From Coriobacteriia bacterium (GTDB taxonomy: Bacteria; Actinomycetota; Coriobacteriia; Anaerosomatales; JAAXUF01), in the NCBI GenBank assembly GCA_013334745.1, contig JAAXWY010000001.1, positions 67,471-131,470 of the forward strand: a stretch of 64,000 nt of DNA. Reading direction: 5' to 3'. Each line of letters starts with the position of its first letter. Position 1 is the stretch's first letter. The notes under the pieces were generated by a model that had not been told where the DNA came from, did no database searches, and worked only from the letters and a program-made list of their open reading frames with translations. This document shows, in pieces, positions 1 through 7,303 of this stretch. The position numbers and the translations under genes are program-made.

Positions 1-1
1 C

Positions 2-538
2 GTCCACGCTGACCGGATCGCGGGCGCCGGCACCATCTCCCGCAGTCCTGAGGTCATCGCCACGCTCACGCCGCGTGGTAGCCGTGTCGAGCTGAACATC
101 ACCGCCCGCCGACACGACTGCCACGACGTGAAAGGCCGCATGTACCGGGCAGAGGGTTCGCGGTTCATCGAGTGCGATGCAGACGACGAGATCACAGAGG
201 TGCCGCTGGATCCCAACGAGTCTGTGACGCGGGCCGCCATCGCCGAACTGTCCAAGCTCGGCCCGGTGAAGGTCCAGGAGCTTGCGGACTTCCTCGGCAA
301 GCACCGCTCCACCATCACCGAGCGGGTCAAGAAGTACGGCTACTCCATCAAGCGCGGAATCGTGTTGGCGCCGAATGTTGGGGGCGAAGTGAGGACAACC
401 AACAACAACCCCCCAACACACAGCAGCGGCGGGGTCGATGGTGATGGGGGGGGTCCCCCTAAAGGGGGCCCACCACCAACCACCAACCACAGCCCCGCAT
501 TGGACATCCCCGAAATCGAAAGAGAATCGGAACGATGA
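2..538 (+). CDS. RepA-like AAA-family ATPase, C-terminal part (5' end outside window)
   Basis: The frame is already open at base 2 and ends at TGA 536-538, giving 178 visible residues. The first residues (HADRIAGAGTISRSPEVIATL) resemble the end of RepA/AAA_25-type ATPases of plasmids and phages, where an AGAG/R-x-P stretch follows the nucleotide-binding core. The Walker motifs would lie upstream. Downstream is a winged-helix-like stretch (SVTRAAIAELSKLGPVKVQE onward) containing a helix-turn-helix with HRSTITERVKK, which suggests DNA binding. The last 45 residues are a low-complexity Asn/Pro/Gly/Thr tail containing a G8 tract. The stop overlaps the next ATG. Replication or initiation ATPase is the best guess; an activator-type AAA protein is possible. 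Confidence 0.5.
   Translation, partial: VHADRIAGAGTISRSPEVIATLTPRGSRVELNITARRHDCHDVKGRMYRAEGSRFIECDADDEITEVPLDPNESVTRAAIAELSKLGPVKVQELADFLGKHRSTITERVKKYGYSIKRGIVLAPNVGGEVRTTNNNPPTHSSGGVDGDGGGPPKGGPPPTTNHSPALDIPEIERESER
446..468 (+). other. G8 homopolymer followed by a C5-TAAA-G5 hairpin inside the ATPase tail
   Basis: Eight consecutive G (446-453) are followed, after one T, by CCCCC (455-459), TAAA and GGGGG (464-468). A mononucleotide tract next to a stable stem is a classical setting for slippage. In one alternative frame a stop occurs at 460-462; in the other the frame stays open past the annotated stop. Whether slippage occurs is unknown. Confidence 0.5.
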
Positions 539-894
539 CCCATCCCGCAGAGATCCCCGACACCGAGTTCGATGACCTCTTCGAACATCTGCCGGTGAAG
601 ATGCAGCAGGCGATCGCGAGAGGCGACGTGGAGCTAGACCAGGTGCTGGAGCGGTTGACGCGGCCGAGCACCGGCGAACTCTGCCCCAGCTGCTCGGTCC
701 GCGAAGTGGACCACGAGTCCCTCGGCCTGTGCTGGACGTGTGCTCGCAAAGCGATGAACGAGGCATTCGAGAAGACCATCGTCGAGCTTGAAGCGAAGCG
801 CGAGGCCGACAGGCTCAAGAAGGGCGTGCAGCGCCTGCGTGACGATCTCGACCCCGATAGAAGCCGTCGACCGAAGAAGGGATCCACCACATGA
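535..894 (+). CDS. Small protein with two Cys pairs (possible zinc ribbon), phage element
   Basis: This 119-residue protein begins at an ATG overlapping the upstream stop and ends overlapping the tape measure start, so it looks translationally coupled on both sides. The middle carries CPSC and CWTC about 25 residues apart, a spacing compatible with a treble-clef or zinc-ribbon site. The N-terminal part is acidic and the C-terminal third is highly charged and probably helical. I do not recognise a family. Its position between a replication-type ATPase and a tail gene gives little help; a regulatory or DNA-binding accessory role is conceivable but is inference only. Confidence 0.7.
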   Translation: MTHPAEIPDTEFDDLFEHLPVKMQQAIARGDVELDQVLERLTRPSTGELCPSCSVREVDHESLGLCWTCARKAMNEAFEKTIVELEAKREADRLKKGVQRLRDDLDPDRSRRPKKGSTT

Positions 895-2873
895 ACCTCA
901 AGGGCATCAACATCAGGATCGGGGCTGAGACCACCGGACTGGACAAGGCGCTGTCCGAAGTCAACCGCCGCGCTCGTGAGACGCAGGTCGAACTCCGCCA
1001 GGTCGAGCGCCTCCTCAAGCTGGACCCGAAGAACACCGAGCTGCTGGCTCAGAAGCAGAAGCTGCTGGCACAGGCCACCGAGAACACGCGCGCCAAGCTG
1101 GCCGCCCTCAAGGCCGCTCAGTCTCAGGTAGAGGCTCAGTTCAAGCGCGGCGACATCGGCGAGAAGCAATACCGCGCGTTCAATCGCGAGATCGTCAAGA
1201 CGGAGTCCGAACTCAAGCGCCTGCAGTCGACGGGCAAGAAGACCTCCGTCGGATTCGTCGAAGGCGCGAAGGCCATGTGGGGCGAGCTGACCGTCGTCGG
1301 CGCGACTCTGGCCGGCATCGGCGTGGCGGCGCTCGACCTCATCAAGACGTACGCCAACTCCGAGAAGTCGGAGATCCGCCTGCGGGCCGCTGTCGAGGCG
1401 ACCGGCAAGAGCTACGACTCTCAAGCCGCGGCTATCGACAACGCGATATCACGCGGCATGGCCAAGGCGTTCGACGATGAAGAGCAGATCGACGCGATGG
1501 CCCGCCTGATCCAGATGACGCAGGACCGCGCCGAGGCCGAGAAGCTGCTCACCATCGCGATGGACGTGACGCGCGGCACGCCGGGCGCTGACCTCATCAA
1601 GACGTCGGTGATGCTGGGCAAGGTCTACAACGGCAACACCGCCGCGGCCAAGAAGTTCGGCATCACCATCGACAAGAACGCCACGTCCATGGAAGTGCTC
1701 GCCGAGGTCGAACGGCGCTACGCCGGGCAGGCCGACGCCTACGTCGATTCGACGCAGGGCAAGATAGACCGGCTCATGGTCTCGCTGGACAACCTCAAGG
1801 AGTCGGGCGGCGCGGCGCTGGTCAACGCCGGCGCGATCGGCAACATCGACATGCTGTCGGCGTCGCTGAACTACTTCTCCGACACGACCAACGAGGCGGC
1901 GCTGAAGCAGTGGCAACTCGTGGGCGCCCGCTACGCCCTGGACTACAACCTGGAGAAGGGGCTCATCACCCAGGACCAGTACAACGACAAGCTGGCCGAA
2001 CTCGGCTTGGCCAACGACTCGGCGGACAAGAGCACCGCAGACCTCGCCGCGTCTCAGAAGGATCTCGCCAACGCGACCGACGACACCACCGAAGCGTGGG
2101 CGGCTCAGAAGCTCGAGCTGACCGCCGGGCAGAACAACCGGCGCTCGGTTATCCAGAACGTGCTCGCCCTGCGCGACGCCCAGCGCAACCTCGCCGACTA
2201 CCTCAAGGGCGGCGGCAAGAAGTCAGGCGCCGAGTATTACGACCTACTGGGCAAGCAGAAGGACGCCATGGCGCTGCTGAAGCTCCAGACCGCCGAGATG
2301 ACCGACAAGCAGATCGACGCCGCGGTCAAGCAGGGCATCATCTCCAAGAAGTTCGGCGAGTCACGCAAGCACGCCAACGAGGCCGCCGACGCCATCGACC
2401 GCTTCAACCGCAAGGCGAAGGGCATACCGGACGGCAAGGTGTTCAAGCTCAAGGTCGTCGCCTCAGGAGGTGGCACACTGCGCGCCGTGCTCGACGGCCA
2501 GCTGACCCGCTTCGTCGTCAACGCCCAGGGCGGCATGTACAACACGCCCACGTACGCGCTGATCGGCGAGACGCGCGAGCGCGAGTACGTCATCAACGCC
2601 GCGCGCCTAGCTCGTGGTGACGCCCGCCAGAAGGCGCTGCTGTCGGGGCTGCTCAAGGATGGCCGCATGTCCCTGGGCAATCCCCGCCAGTACCTGGACA
2701 AGGGCACAGCGGGCGCCTCAGCGCTCGCTAGCTCTACCTCGAGCCGAGTCGTCAACGTGAACAACGACTTCCGAGGAACCGTCGTGCGTGAGGACGCCGA
2801 CATCACGAAGATCGCCGAGCAGATCGCACAGAAGCAGCAGTCCGCCGACAGAGCCGCGGGCATTGGCGGGTGA
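891..2873 (+). CDS. Phage tail tape measure protein
   Basis: This 660-residue protein would set tail length and help DNA or virion assembly in a long-tailed particle. The N-terminus has the typical tape-measure opening (I-x-I-x-I-G-A-E-T-T-G-L-D-K-A-L with a following coiled coil up to about residue 120), then a hydrophobic segment near 135-155. The C-terminus has the conserved IGE-T-x-E-R-E-Y-V-I block (about 560-575) and an NVNN-DFRGT-V-RE-DADI-KIA ending common in these proteins. The start ATG overlaps the upstream stop. Normal tail neighbours (tube, tail assembly chaperones, distal tail protein) are absent; a replication-side gene precedes it and a capsid gene follows, which is unusual. 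No frameshift or truncation is visible. Confidence 0.88.
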   Translation: MNLKGINIRIGAETTGLDKALSEVNRRARETQVELRQVERLLKLDPKNTELLAQKQKLLAQATENTRAKLAALKAAQSQVEAQFKRGDIGEKQYRAFNREIVKTESELKRLQSTGKKTSVGFVEGAKAMWGELTVVGATLAGIGVAALDLIKTYANSEKSEIRLRAAVEATGKSYDSQAAAIDNAISRGMAKAFDDEEQIDAMARLIQMTQDRAEAEKLLTIAMDVTRGTPGADLIKTSVMLGKVYNGNTAAAKKFGITIDKNATSMEVLAEVERRYAGQADAYVDSTQGKIDRLMVSLDNLKESGGAALVNAGAIGNIDMLSASLNYFSDTTNEAALKQWQLVGARYALDYNLEKGLITQDQYNDKLAELGLANDSADKSTADLAASQKDLANATDDTTEAWAAQKLELTAGQNNRRSVIQNVLALRDAQRNLADYLKGGGKKSGAEYYDLLGKQKDAMALLKLQTAEMTDKQIDAAVKQGIISKKFGESRKHANEAADAIDRFNRKAKGIPDGKVFKLKVVASGGGTLRAVLDGQLTRFVVNAQGGMYNTPTYALIGETREREYVINAARLARGDARQKALLSGLLKDGRMSLGNPRQYLDKGTAGASALASSTSSRVVNVNNDFRGTVVREDADITKIAEQIAQKQQSADRAAGIGG

Positions 2874-3140
2874 CATCGCGTGTACCGTCTGGAAGCGCAG
2901 CGGCGGACGGAGTGATCCGGCCGGCTGTGAGCCGGAAAGGGGACGGAGTGATCCCCGAAGCGTGGCCACGTGGAGTGGCGAGCCACGCGCCTGGCAATCC
3001 TTTCGAGATTCGCCCCCTGCGTGGTGCAGAGCCACGACCGACAGGGGAGCGCGGTGCAGAGCCGTGCGACACCGAATCCGAAGACTCTCCTTACACCAAC
3101 TGACGAGCGCCCTCTGACCGGGCGCGGAAGCGAGACAACC
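2874..3140 (+). repeat. Tape measure-capsid gap with repeats and four hairpins
   Basis: No convincing gene is seen. The gap contains a 14-base direct repeat GGACGGAGTGATCC at 2905-2918 and 2941-2954, and an 11-base repeat GGTGCAGAGCC at 3023-3033 and 3053-3063. Four potential hairpins follow each other: 2921-2935 (CCGGC/GCCGG), 2960-2988 (GCGTGGC/GCCACGC), 3020-3036 (CGTGG/CCACG) and 3050-3066 (CGCGG/CCGTG with one G-U). The last two share the loop TGCAGAG. An outer stem CCCCTG/CAGGGG (3014-3019, 3042-3047) can enclose the third hairpin. Function unknown. Confidence 0.6.
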
Positions 3141-4442
3141 ATGAATCTTGAACAGCTGATGGAACTGCGGTCGTCGATTCACGCGAGCGTTCGCGGCCTC
3201 GAGGATCTCAAGGCCAAGCAGGCGCTGTCGACCAACCAGGTCAAGGCGCTCGAGAAGTACCAGGAGCAGGTCGCCGAGCTGGACGAGCAGATCGCCGAAG
3301 CTCGCGCCGCCGACTCGATCGCGACCGAGCGCCGGTCTGCGGTCATCGCCTCGCTCGGCGGCAACCAGACGATCAGCCCGTTCGCGGGCGGCGAGTTCCG
3401 TGCCCAGTTCGCTGGTGCAGACGGCTCGCGCGTCGACGGCGGCGCACCGGCACAGGGCCCCGTCGAGTTTCGCAGCTTCGGCGTTGCCGATGACCTGCGC
3501 ACGGCGACGGCGGTCAACACCCGCGAGGCCAACCTCGCCGCTGTCGTACGCGGCATGGCCACCGGCGACTGGTCGCACGTCCCGGCTGAGCAGCGCACGC
3601 TGATCTCCTCGGGTGCGGCCGCAGCCATCCCCGGCGCTTCGGTGCTGGAGATCGTCGAGAAGGCCATGCAGCAGTCGGTCGTGTTCAAGGCCGGCGCGCG
3701 CATCGTGGCCATCGACCGCCCGACCGAGAAGGTCGCACGCGTCATCTCGACGGGCACCCCTGAGTGGAAGCCCGAGGCGGTAGATCGCGAGCTCACCGAT
3801 CAGACGATCACCATCGAGCCTGCGGATCTGACCGCGTACAGCGCTTGGCTCTTCACGGAATGCGGCATCGAGACCCTTGAGGACGCCACCGGCCTTGAGG
3901 AAGCCATCACTAACGCGTTCGCGCAGCAGCTCGCCAGCCTCTACGATCAGGCCGCTCTCGCCGGTACGGGTACCGACATGCCGCTCGGCATCGGTGCCAT
4001 GACCTTCGCCGACGACGGCATCAACGAGCTGACCAACACGGGTCTGCTCGCGGATCACACGCCGTTCATCCGGGCGGCCGGTACGGTCTTCGCCAAGCAT
4101 CACACGCCTTCGAGCGTGATGATCGGCTCTGGCGCATGGACCGAGCTGGCGATGCTGGCCGACACCACCGGACAGCCCATCCAGCCGCCAAAGGCCTACA
4201 CCGATCTCAGCGAGCACGTGACGGACTTCCTGCCGGACGGCAACGCCATCGTCGCCGACTGGTCGAAGTGGCTCTACGGAACCCGCACGAACATCACGCT
4301 TGAGATCAGCCGCACCGGCACCGGCTTCAAGCGCGGTATGGTCCAGATCCGCGCATACGTCCGCTTCGGCGGCGTGCCCACGGATCCCACGGCCTTCTGT
4401 CGTGTCAGCGGCATCGAGCTCGCCGACGAAGCGTCGGCCTAG
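3141..4442 (+). CDS. HK97-type phage major capsid protein
   Basis: The product has 433 residues from the ATG at 3141, preceded by GGAAGCGAG. The frame is open for another 171 bases upstream, but that stretch overlaps the hairpin array and lacks coding character, so the internal ATG is preferred. Residues 1 to about 75 form a coiled coil like the scaffolding (delta) domain that is removed by the prohead protease in HK97. The rest has the capsid fold signature: a segment rich in IVEKAM-x-x-S-V-F-x-A around 175-190, then the strand-rich E-loop/P-domain portion with TPEWKPE and QQLASLYDQAALAG. The protease gene follows after two bases, the reverse of the common protease-capsid order. Confidence 0.88.
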   Translation: MNLEQLMELRSSIHASVRGLEDLKAKQALSTNQVKALEKYQEQVAELDEQIAEARAADSIATERRSAVIASLGGNQTISPFAGGEFRAQFAGADGSRVDGGAPAQGPVEFRSFGVADDLRTATAVNTREANLAAVVRGMATGDWSHVPAEQRTLISSGAAAAIPGASVLEIVEKAMQQSVVFKAGARIVAIDRPTEKVARVISTGTPEWKPEAVDRELTDQTITIEPADLTAYSAWLFTECGIETLEDATGLEEAITNAFAQQLASLYDQAALAGTGTDMPLGIGAMTFADDGINELTNTGLLADHTPFIRAAGTVFAKHHTPSSVMIGSGAWTELAMLADTTGQPIQPPKAYTDLSEHVTDFLPDGNAIVADWSKWLYGTRTNITLEISRTGTGFKRGMVQIRAYVRFGGVPTDPTAFCRVSGIELADEASA

Positions 4443-4444
4443 TC

Positions 4445-4930
4445 ATGATCGAGCGCAGGTCTATCGAACTGCGTGGGGCCGGTATCGGGCCGGGTGCTTC
4501 GGCACCTGGCCCTGGCCTGATCAGTGGCCGAGCCATCGTCTACGACAGCCGAAGCGAGCTGCTCGAGGGCACGTACCGCGAGGTCATACGCCCCGGCTCA
4601 ATCCGACTGCGTGACGACCTCCTGGTACTGGCAGGGCACGACCACCAGCACGTGCTCGGTCGTGTCAACTCAGGCACCGCCAGAGCGTGGCAGGACGGCG
4701 CTGGCGTCCTGTTCGAGGCAGAGTTGCCCGATACCGTGTACGCCCGCGATCTGGCGGCGAGCATGGCTCGTGGCGACGTGTGCCAGTGCTCCTTCGCGAT
4801 GATCGTCAACGCTGACGAGTTCTACGTCGACGGCGCCACCGTCGTGCGCGAGATCCTCAGCGCCGACGTGCTCGAGTTGTCCATCGTGGCCATGCCTGCC
4901 TACAAGGCGACAGAAGCCACGATCACATAG
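4445..4930 (+). CDS. HK97-family prohead (maturation) protease
   Basis: This 161-residue protein belongs to the phage prohead protease family (Ser/His type, peptidase S78), which cleaves the capsid delta domain during head maturation. Visible markers are the opening strand LISGRAIVYDS, the catalytic His context LLVLAGHDHQHVLGR (family form N-H-D with V-L-G-R), the Ser in CQCSFAM (family form G-x-S-x-G-F), and the acidic end motif LELSIVAMPAY. The Ser context has Cys-Gln-Cys before the Ser where Gly is frequent. Its start lies two bases after the capsid stop, so the pair is probably co-translated. Length is typical. Confidence 0.88.
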   Translation: MIERRSIELRGAGIGPGASAPGPGLISGRAIVYDSRSELLEGTYREVIRPGSIRLRDDLLVLAGHDHQHVLGRVNSGTARAWQDGAGVLFEAELPDTVYARDLAASMARGDVCQCSFAMIVNADEFYVDGATVVREILSADVLELSIVAMPAYKATEATIT

Positions 4931-5220
4931 CGCTACGGTTGCGGAGGCTACTCCTTCCTTTCGCCGCCACGCCGTCCTGCCGTAAAGAGGACGGCCCGCA
5001 AGCCCCGGTTGTGTCTCCGCGCAGCTGGGGCTTCTGCGTGCCCACCACGGCCCCCTATCGCGCAAAAATGGCACCTCCGCAGGGAGACCGAGTAGAGGGG
5101 GCTCAATGAAGGCGGATAGGAATCCCGCGAGCCCCGTGTAGGTATGAGCACTGAGGATGTCGCCTGATTCAGGCCGTTTTCGCCCGTTTTCGCCCGTTTC
5201 TGGCCGTTTTCGGACGCAAA
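4931..5220. other. Non-coding stretch downstream of the protease gene
   Basis: No gene is supported here. It holds GC-rich inverted repeats that could end the phage transcript: AAGCCCC (5000-5006) with GGGGCTT (5027-5033), and GCCCCCT (5050-5056) with AGGGGGC (5096-5102). Neither is followed by a clear T-run on the plus strand. The decamer repeat at 5174-5213 is listed separately. Confidence 0.5.
5174..5213. repeat. Four tandem decamers of the form CCGTTTTCGC
   Basis: Copies start at 5174, 5184, 5194 and 5204, exactly 10 bases apart; three carry CCGTTTTCG and the third reads CCGTTTCTG. The spacing equals about one helical turn, so a protein could bind all copies on one DNA face. The repeat lies near the right end of the element. 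Confidence 0.7.
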
Positions 5221-5247
5221 GAAGCCCGGCAAGACGCACCGGGCTTC
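5217..5247 (-). terminator. Intrinsic terminator of the small minus-strand gene
   Basis: A perfect nine-base-pair stem, GAAGCCCGG (5221-5229) with CCGGGCTTC (5239-5247), is followed on the minus strand by TTTG. It sits 20 bases after the stop of the minus-strand gene at 5267-5524. Confidence 0.6.
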
Positions 5248-5266
5248 AGTGTTCGAGCGGGTGAGG

Positions 5267-5524
5267 CTACGCGCGGTCGGCGTACTCCAGCGCCTCGTCC
5301 TCAAGCTCCATCGCGCGGACCTCGTCGTCTCCCGCGATCTTGCGTGCGAGGTACTCCAGCGCGGCCTTGAGTCGGACGGTCTCGGCCGGCCACTCTGCGA
5401 CGGGACGCCCCGCGATCATCCAGCCAGAGGTGGGCGTGACCTCGACGCGCGTCAGCACGTCGAGCGGCATGCAGTCCAGGGCGAGGCTCTGCTCTGCGGG
5501 TAGGGTGATGGTCTCAATCTGCAT
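5267..5524 (-). CDS. Small hypothetical protein at the end of the element
   Basis: The preferred start is the ATG at 5524 (minus strand), with AAGGAGA about seven bases upstream, giving 85 residues. A longer frame reaching to 5650 exists but runs into tandem repeats and lacks its own ribosome site. The protein is acidic at its C-terminus (DDEVRAMELEDEALEY) and has a likely helical second half; the N-terminal half looks beta-rich (IETITLPAEQSL, LTRVEVTPTSGW). I do not recognise the family. It is the last gene before the attachment site and is transcribed against the capsid genes, a position where excision or regulatory genes often sit, but nothing in the sequence proves that. Confidence 0.6.
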   Translation of the reverse strand: MQIETITLPAEQSLALDCMPLDVLTRVEVTPTSGWMIAGRPVAEWPAETVRLKAALEYLARKIAGDDEVRAMELEDEALEYADRA

Positions 5525-5544
5525 CGTGATTCTCCTTCGTTTCT

Positions 5545-5623
5545 GTGTAGCCAATCGTGTAGCCAATGGGTCTATTTCGCTGACGTTCGCTGACGTTCGT
5601 TTGTGACCGCGCAACTCGCTGAC
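5545..5623. repeat. Short direct repeats next to the attachment site
   Basis: GTGTAGCCAAT occurs twice in tandem with a 12-base period (5545-5555, 5557-5567). TCGCTGAC occurs three times (5577-5584, 5587-5594, 5616-5623), the first two within a tandem decamer TTCGCTGACG. These lie 50 to 170 bases from the tRNA fragment, where recombinase arm-type or excisionase sites are commonly found. Confidence 0.5.
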
Positions 5624-5669
5624 CTGCGGTTTCTGAACAGTGGCGAACATCGGCGGTGAGCACGGTCAA

Positions 5670-5716
5670 CCTTCACACGGAAGAAGTCGTAGGTTCAAAT
5701 CCTACATCGCCCACCA
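5670..5716 (+). other. Attachment-site remnant: 3' fragment of a tRNA-Val(CAC) gene
   Basis: From 5672 the bases fold as the last part of a tRNA: anticodon loop TTCACAC (5672-5678, anticodon CAC at 5674-5676), stem GGAAG (5679-5683), T-arm GTAGG-TTCAAAT-CCTAC (5689-5705), acceptor strand ATCGCCC (5706-5712), discriminator A and encoded CCA (5714-5716). The 5' half is missing: the bases before 5670 cannot form the anticodon stem, D-arm or the matching GGGCGAT acceptor strand. This is what an integrated element leaves at the end distal to the intact tRNA. The natural terminator of the tRNA follows directly. Confidence 0.85.
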
Positions 5717-5726
5717 TGAATGACAG

Positions 5727-5771
5727 AACGCCCCTTTGGGGTCTCTCCGGAGATACTCGAAGGGGCGTTTT
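5727..5771 (+). terminator. Intrinsic terminator behind the tRNA-Val 3' end
   Basis: AACGCCCCTT (5727-5736) pairs with AAGGGGCGTT (5760-5769), with a small inner stem TCTC/GAGA, followed by TTTT. It probably terminated the original tRNA transcript before insertion of the element. Confidence 0.85.
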
Positions 5772-5774
5772 CCA

Positions 5775-5912
5775 TGTTGGCGTGCACCAATGCTGTTATA
5801 GACCGGGTGACTGGGGTATCCCCAAACAGGGGATTAGTTTCGTTCAGTATGGGGTTTGGGCGTGCGCATTGCGCGATGCCCCCATGTCCGACGAGGGGAA
5901 TGGACGGTTATC
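5775..5912 (+). other. Leader of the HD-GYP gene with two hairpins
   Basis: No gene is supported. ATCCCC (5819-5824) and GGGGAT (5829-5834) form a short hairpin. A stronger one combines GGGCGT (5858-5863), GCGC, loop ATT, GCGC and ATGCCC (5876-5881) and ends about 30 bases before the coding start. I could not match it to a known riboswitch class, in particular not to the conserved cores of c-di-GMP riboswitches. Confidence 0.4.
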
Positions 5913-7238
5913 ATGGCCGGACTGCGCGAAACGAACCGACGCGAGCTTCAACTCGATGCCATATCGAGTCTCCTCATCATCGCAATGGCTGCCGTCGTCG
6001 GTCTGCTGCTCTACTTCTTGTCGTCAAACGGTATTGCTCTCCCAGCGACACTGCCTCTCGCCAACTACCTCGAGCGCATTCTCCTGAGCGCGTTCGTTCT
6101 GTTGGTTGTGGCATACCTGTGGGACCAGCGTCGCAGGCTGCGCACACAGGTCAACAGCGCGCTGAGTGAAGCGGAGACTGCGCGCAGTGAACTCGACCAG
6201 ACCGTTCAGTACCTGGCCTTCTCGCATCAGGCCGCGTCTCGGCTCGGCGACGCCGGTGTCGAGGAGTCGCTGCAAGTCGTTCTCCAAGACGCGACGACGC
6301 TCTTTAAAGCCGATGCCGCTGCGGTTCTCGGCGAGGACGACGAGCATGTATTCATCGCCGACGATGCTCCCGTCGCGGAGGCGGAGAGGGCGCTGACGCA
6401 CGTCGCCCTGGTCGCTGCGGGCAAGGGCACACCTCTGCATATTCAGTCTCTCGGCACCGAGGAGGGGCAGGCTATCGCGGTTCCACTGCGTGTGCAGGGC
6501 GAGTTGAGATACGTGCTTGCGCTGTGGAAGCGCACGGCCGTCTTCCATGAAGATCAGCTCGATGCGCTGGGACTGATGGGACGCATGGTAGAACTCGCCA
6601 TGGAGCGGGAGGAGTCCCTCAAGGAAGCGCAGGATCAGCTCGAGGGTACGCTCCGTGTTCTTCAGTATCTTGTCGCCGATAAGCGCCCCGACTACTCGCG
6701 TCACGCCGTGGGTGTCGCAGAGCTGGCATCTTCGATCGGACAGCGCCTTGGGCTGCCGCCGCAGACCCGCAAGCAGTTGCGCCTTGCCGGGCTCGTGCAC
6801 GATGTCGGCATGATGAACCTACGTGATGATGTGGCCGATGCGGGTCATGCGCTCACTGAAGAAGAGTGGTTGGTTGTCAGGCAGCATTCGCGAGTCGGAA
6901 GCGAGATCGCGAAGGCGGCGAACTTCGGTCAGATGGTCCAGGATGCGGTTGCCGGTCATCACGAGCGAATGGACGGCTCGGGTTACCCGCTCGGGCTCAA
7001 GGGCACCGAAATTCCCATGGAGGCCCGCGTCGTCGCAGTATGCGAGGTATACGACAGCATGACCCACCGCACGTACCACAGCTCCGAGCGGAACCTCGAG
7101 GACGCCATGTTGGAGCTGAAGAGCGGCGCGGGGACGTTGTATGACAGGCAGGTGGTGACGGCGCTTCAGGAGCTCGTATTGGAAGATCGGGACCTGCAGA
7201 CCGTCGAGTTCACGCCGTCGCCCGTCAGCGTGCCCTAG
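5913..7238 (+). CDS. Membrane-bound GAF/HD-GYP cyclic-di-GMP phosphodiesterase
   Basis: From the ATG at 5913 the protein has 441 residues. Two hydrophobic segments near the N-terminus ([20 protein letters not shown], then [18 protein letters not shown]) anchor it in the membrane, followed by a coiled coil ([20 protein letters not shown]) and a GAF-like sensor region around residues 95-235. The C-terminal HD-GYP domain keeps the signature: LVHDVGMMN (HD pair), then [17 protein letters not shown] with the HH-x-x-x-DG-x-GYP core, and [10 protein letters not shown]. It should hydrolyse c-di-GMP in response to a signal sensed by GAF. It stands alone downstream of the tRNA terminator. An upstream in-frame start at 5856 exists, but it overlaps the leader hairpin, so 5913 is chosen; no strong ribosome site decides it. 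Confidence 0.9.
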   Translation: MAGLRETNRRELQLDAISSLLIIAMAAVVGLLLYFLSSNGIALPATLPLANYLERILLSAFVLLVVAYLWDQRRRLRTQVNSALSEAETARSELDQTVQYLAFSHQAASRLGDAGVEESLQVVLQDATTLFKADAAAVLGEDDEHVFIADDAPVAEAERALTHVALVAAGKGTPLHIQSLGTEEGQAIAVPLRVQGELRYVLALWKRTAVFHEDQLDALGLMGRMVELAMEREESLKEAQDQLEGTLRVLQYLVADKRPDYSRHAVGVAELASSIGQRLGLPPQTRKQLRLAGLVHDVGMMNLRDDVADAGHALTEEEWLVVRQHSRVGSEIAKAANFGQMVQDAVAGHHERMDGSGYPLGLKGTEIPMEARVVAVCEVYDSMTHRTYHSSERNLEDAMLELKSGAGTLYDRQVVTALQELVLEDRDLQTVEFTPSPVSVP

Positions 7239-7303
7239 ATGATGACGACTACACCGCAGTAGTCCCGGCCGACGACCGGCACCCGAGTGTTAGACTTGGC
7301 GCT

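Larger units (their letters stand above)
1..5716. mobile_element. Right-hand part of an integrated phage-like element ending in a tRNA-Val fragment
   Basis: Phage structural genes (tape measure, HK97 major capsid, prohead protease) lie beside a RepA-like ATPase fragment, and the block ends at a 3' fragment of a tRNA-Val(CAC) gene. Such fragments mark the far end of elements that integrate into tRNA genes. The order (replication, tape measure, capsid, protease) differs from the usual terminase-portal-protease-capsid-tail order, and no terminase, portal or integrase is seen here. The genes visible are open and partly coupled by overlapping stops and starts, so this could be a rearranged prophage or a compact satellite-type element. 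The left boundary is outside the window. Confidence 0.72.

Noticed and set aside
459-1424. 321-codon minus-strand frame over the left phage genes
   Set aside because: It covers two plus-strand genes and the G8/hairpin tract, and its product shows no domain.
2970-3140. N-terminal extension of the capsid protein
   Set aside because: The extension runs through the hairpin array and has no capsid similarity; the ATG at 3141 starts exactly at the coiled-coil domain.
2718-4217. 499-codon open frame on the minus strand opposite the capsid gene
   Set aside because: It is antisense to a well-supported capsid gene; its translation is Arg/Ala/Gly-rich without motifs, as usual for the shadow frame of high-GC genes.
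5174-5213. Short CRISPR-like array
   Set aside because: Units are 10 bases long with no spacers and no cas genes are nearby.
5641-5716. A complete tRNA-Val gene
   Set aside because: The 5' acceptor strand, D-arm and 5' anticodon stem strand are absent; only the 3' half is present.
5656-6087. Open frame of 143 codons across the tRNA fragment and terminator
   Set aside because: It overlaps the tRNA remnant, its terminator and the HD-GYP leader and has no coding character.
7239-7303. A full sigma-70 promoter for the ABC-F gene
   Set aside because: TAGACT is acceptable as -10 but no -35 is seen at the right distance, so it is only mentioned with the gene.
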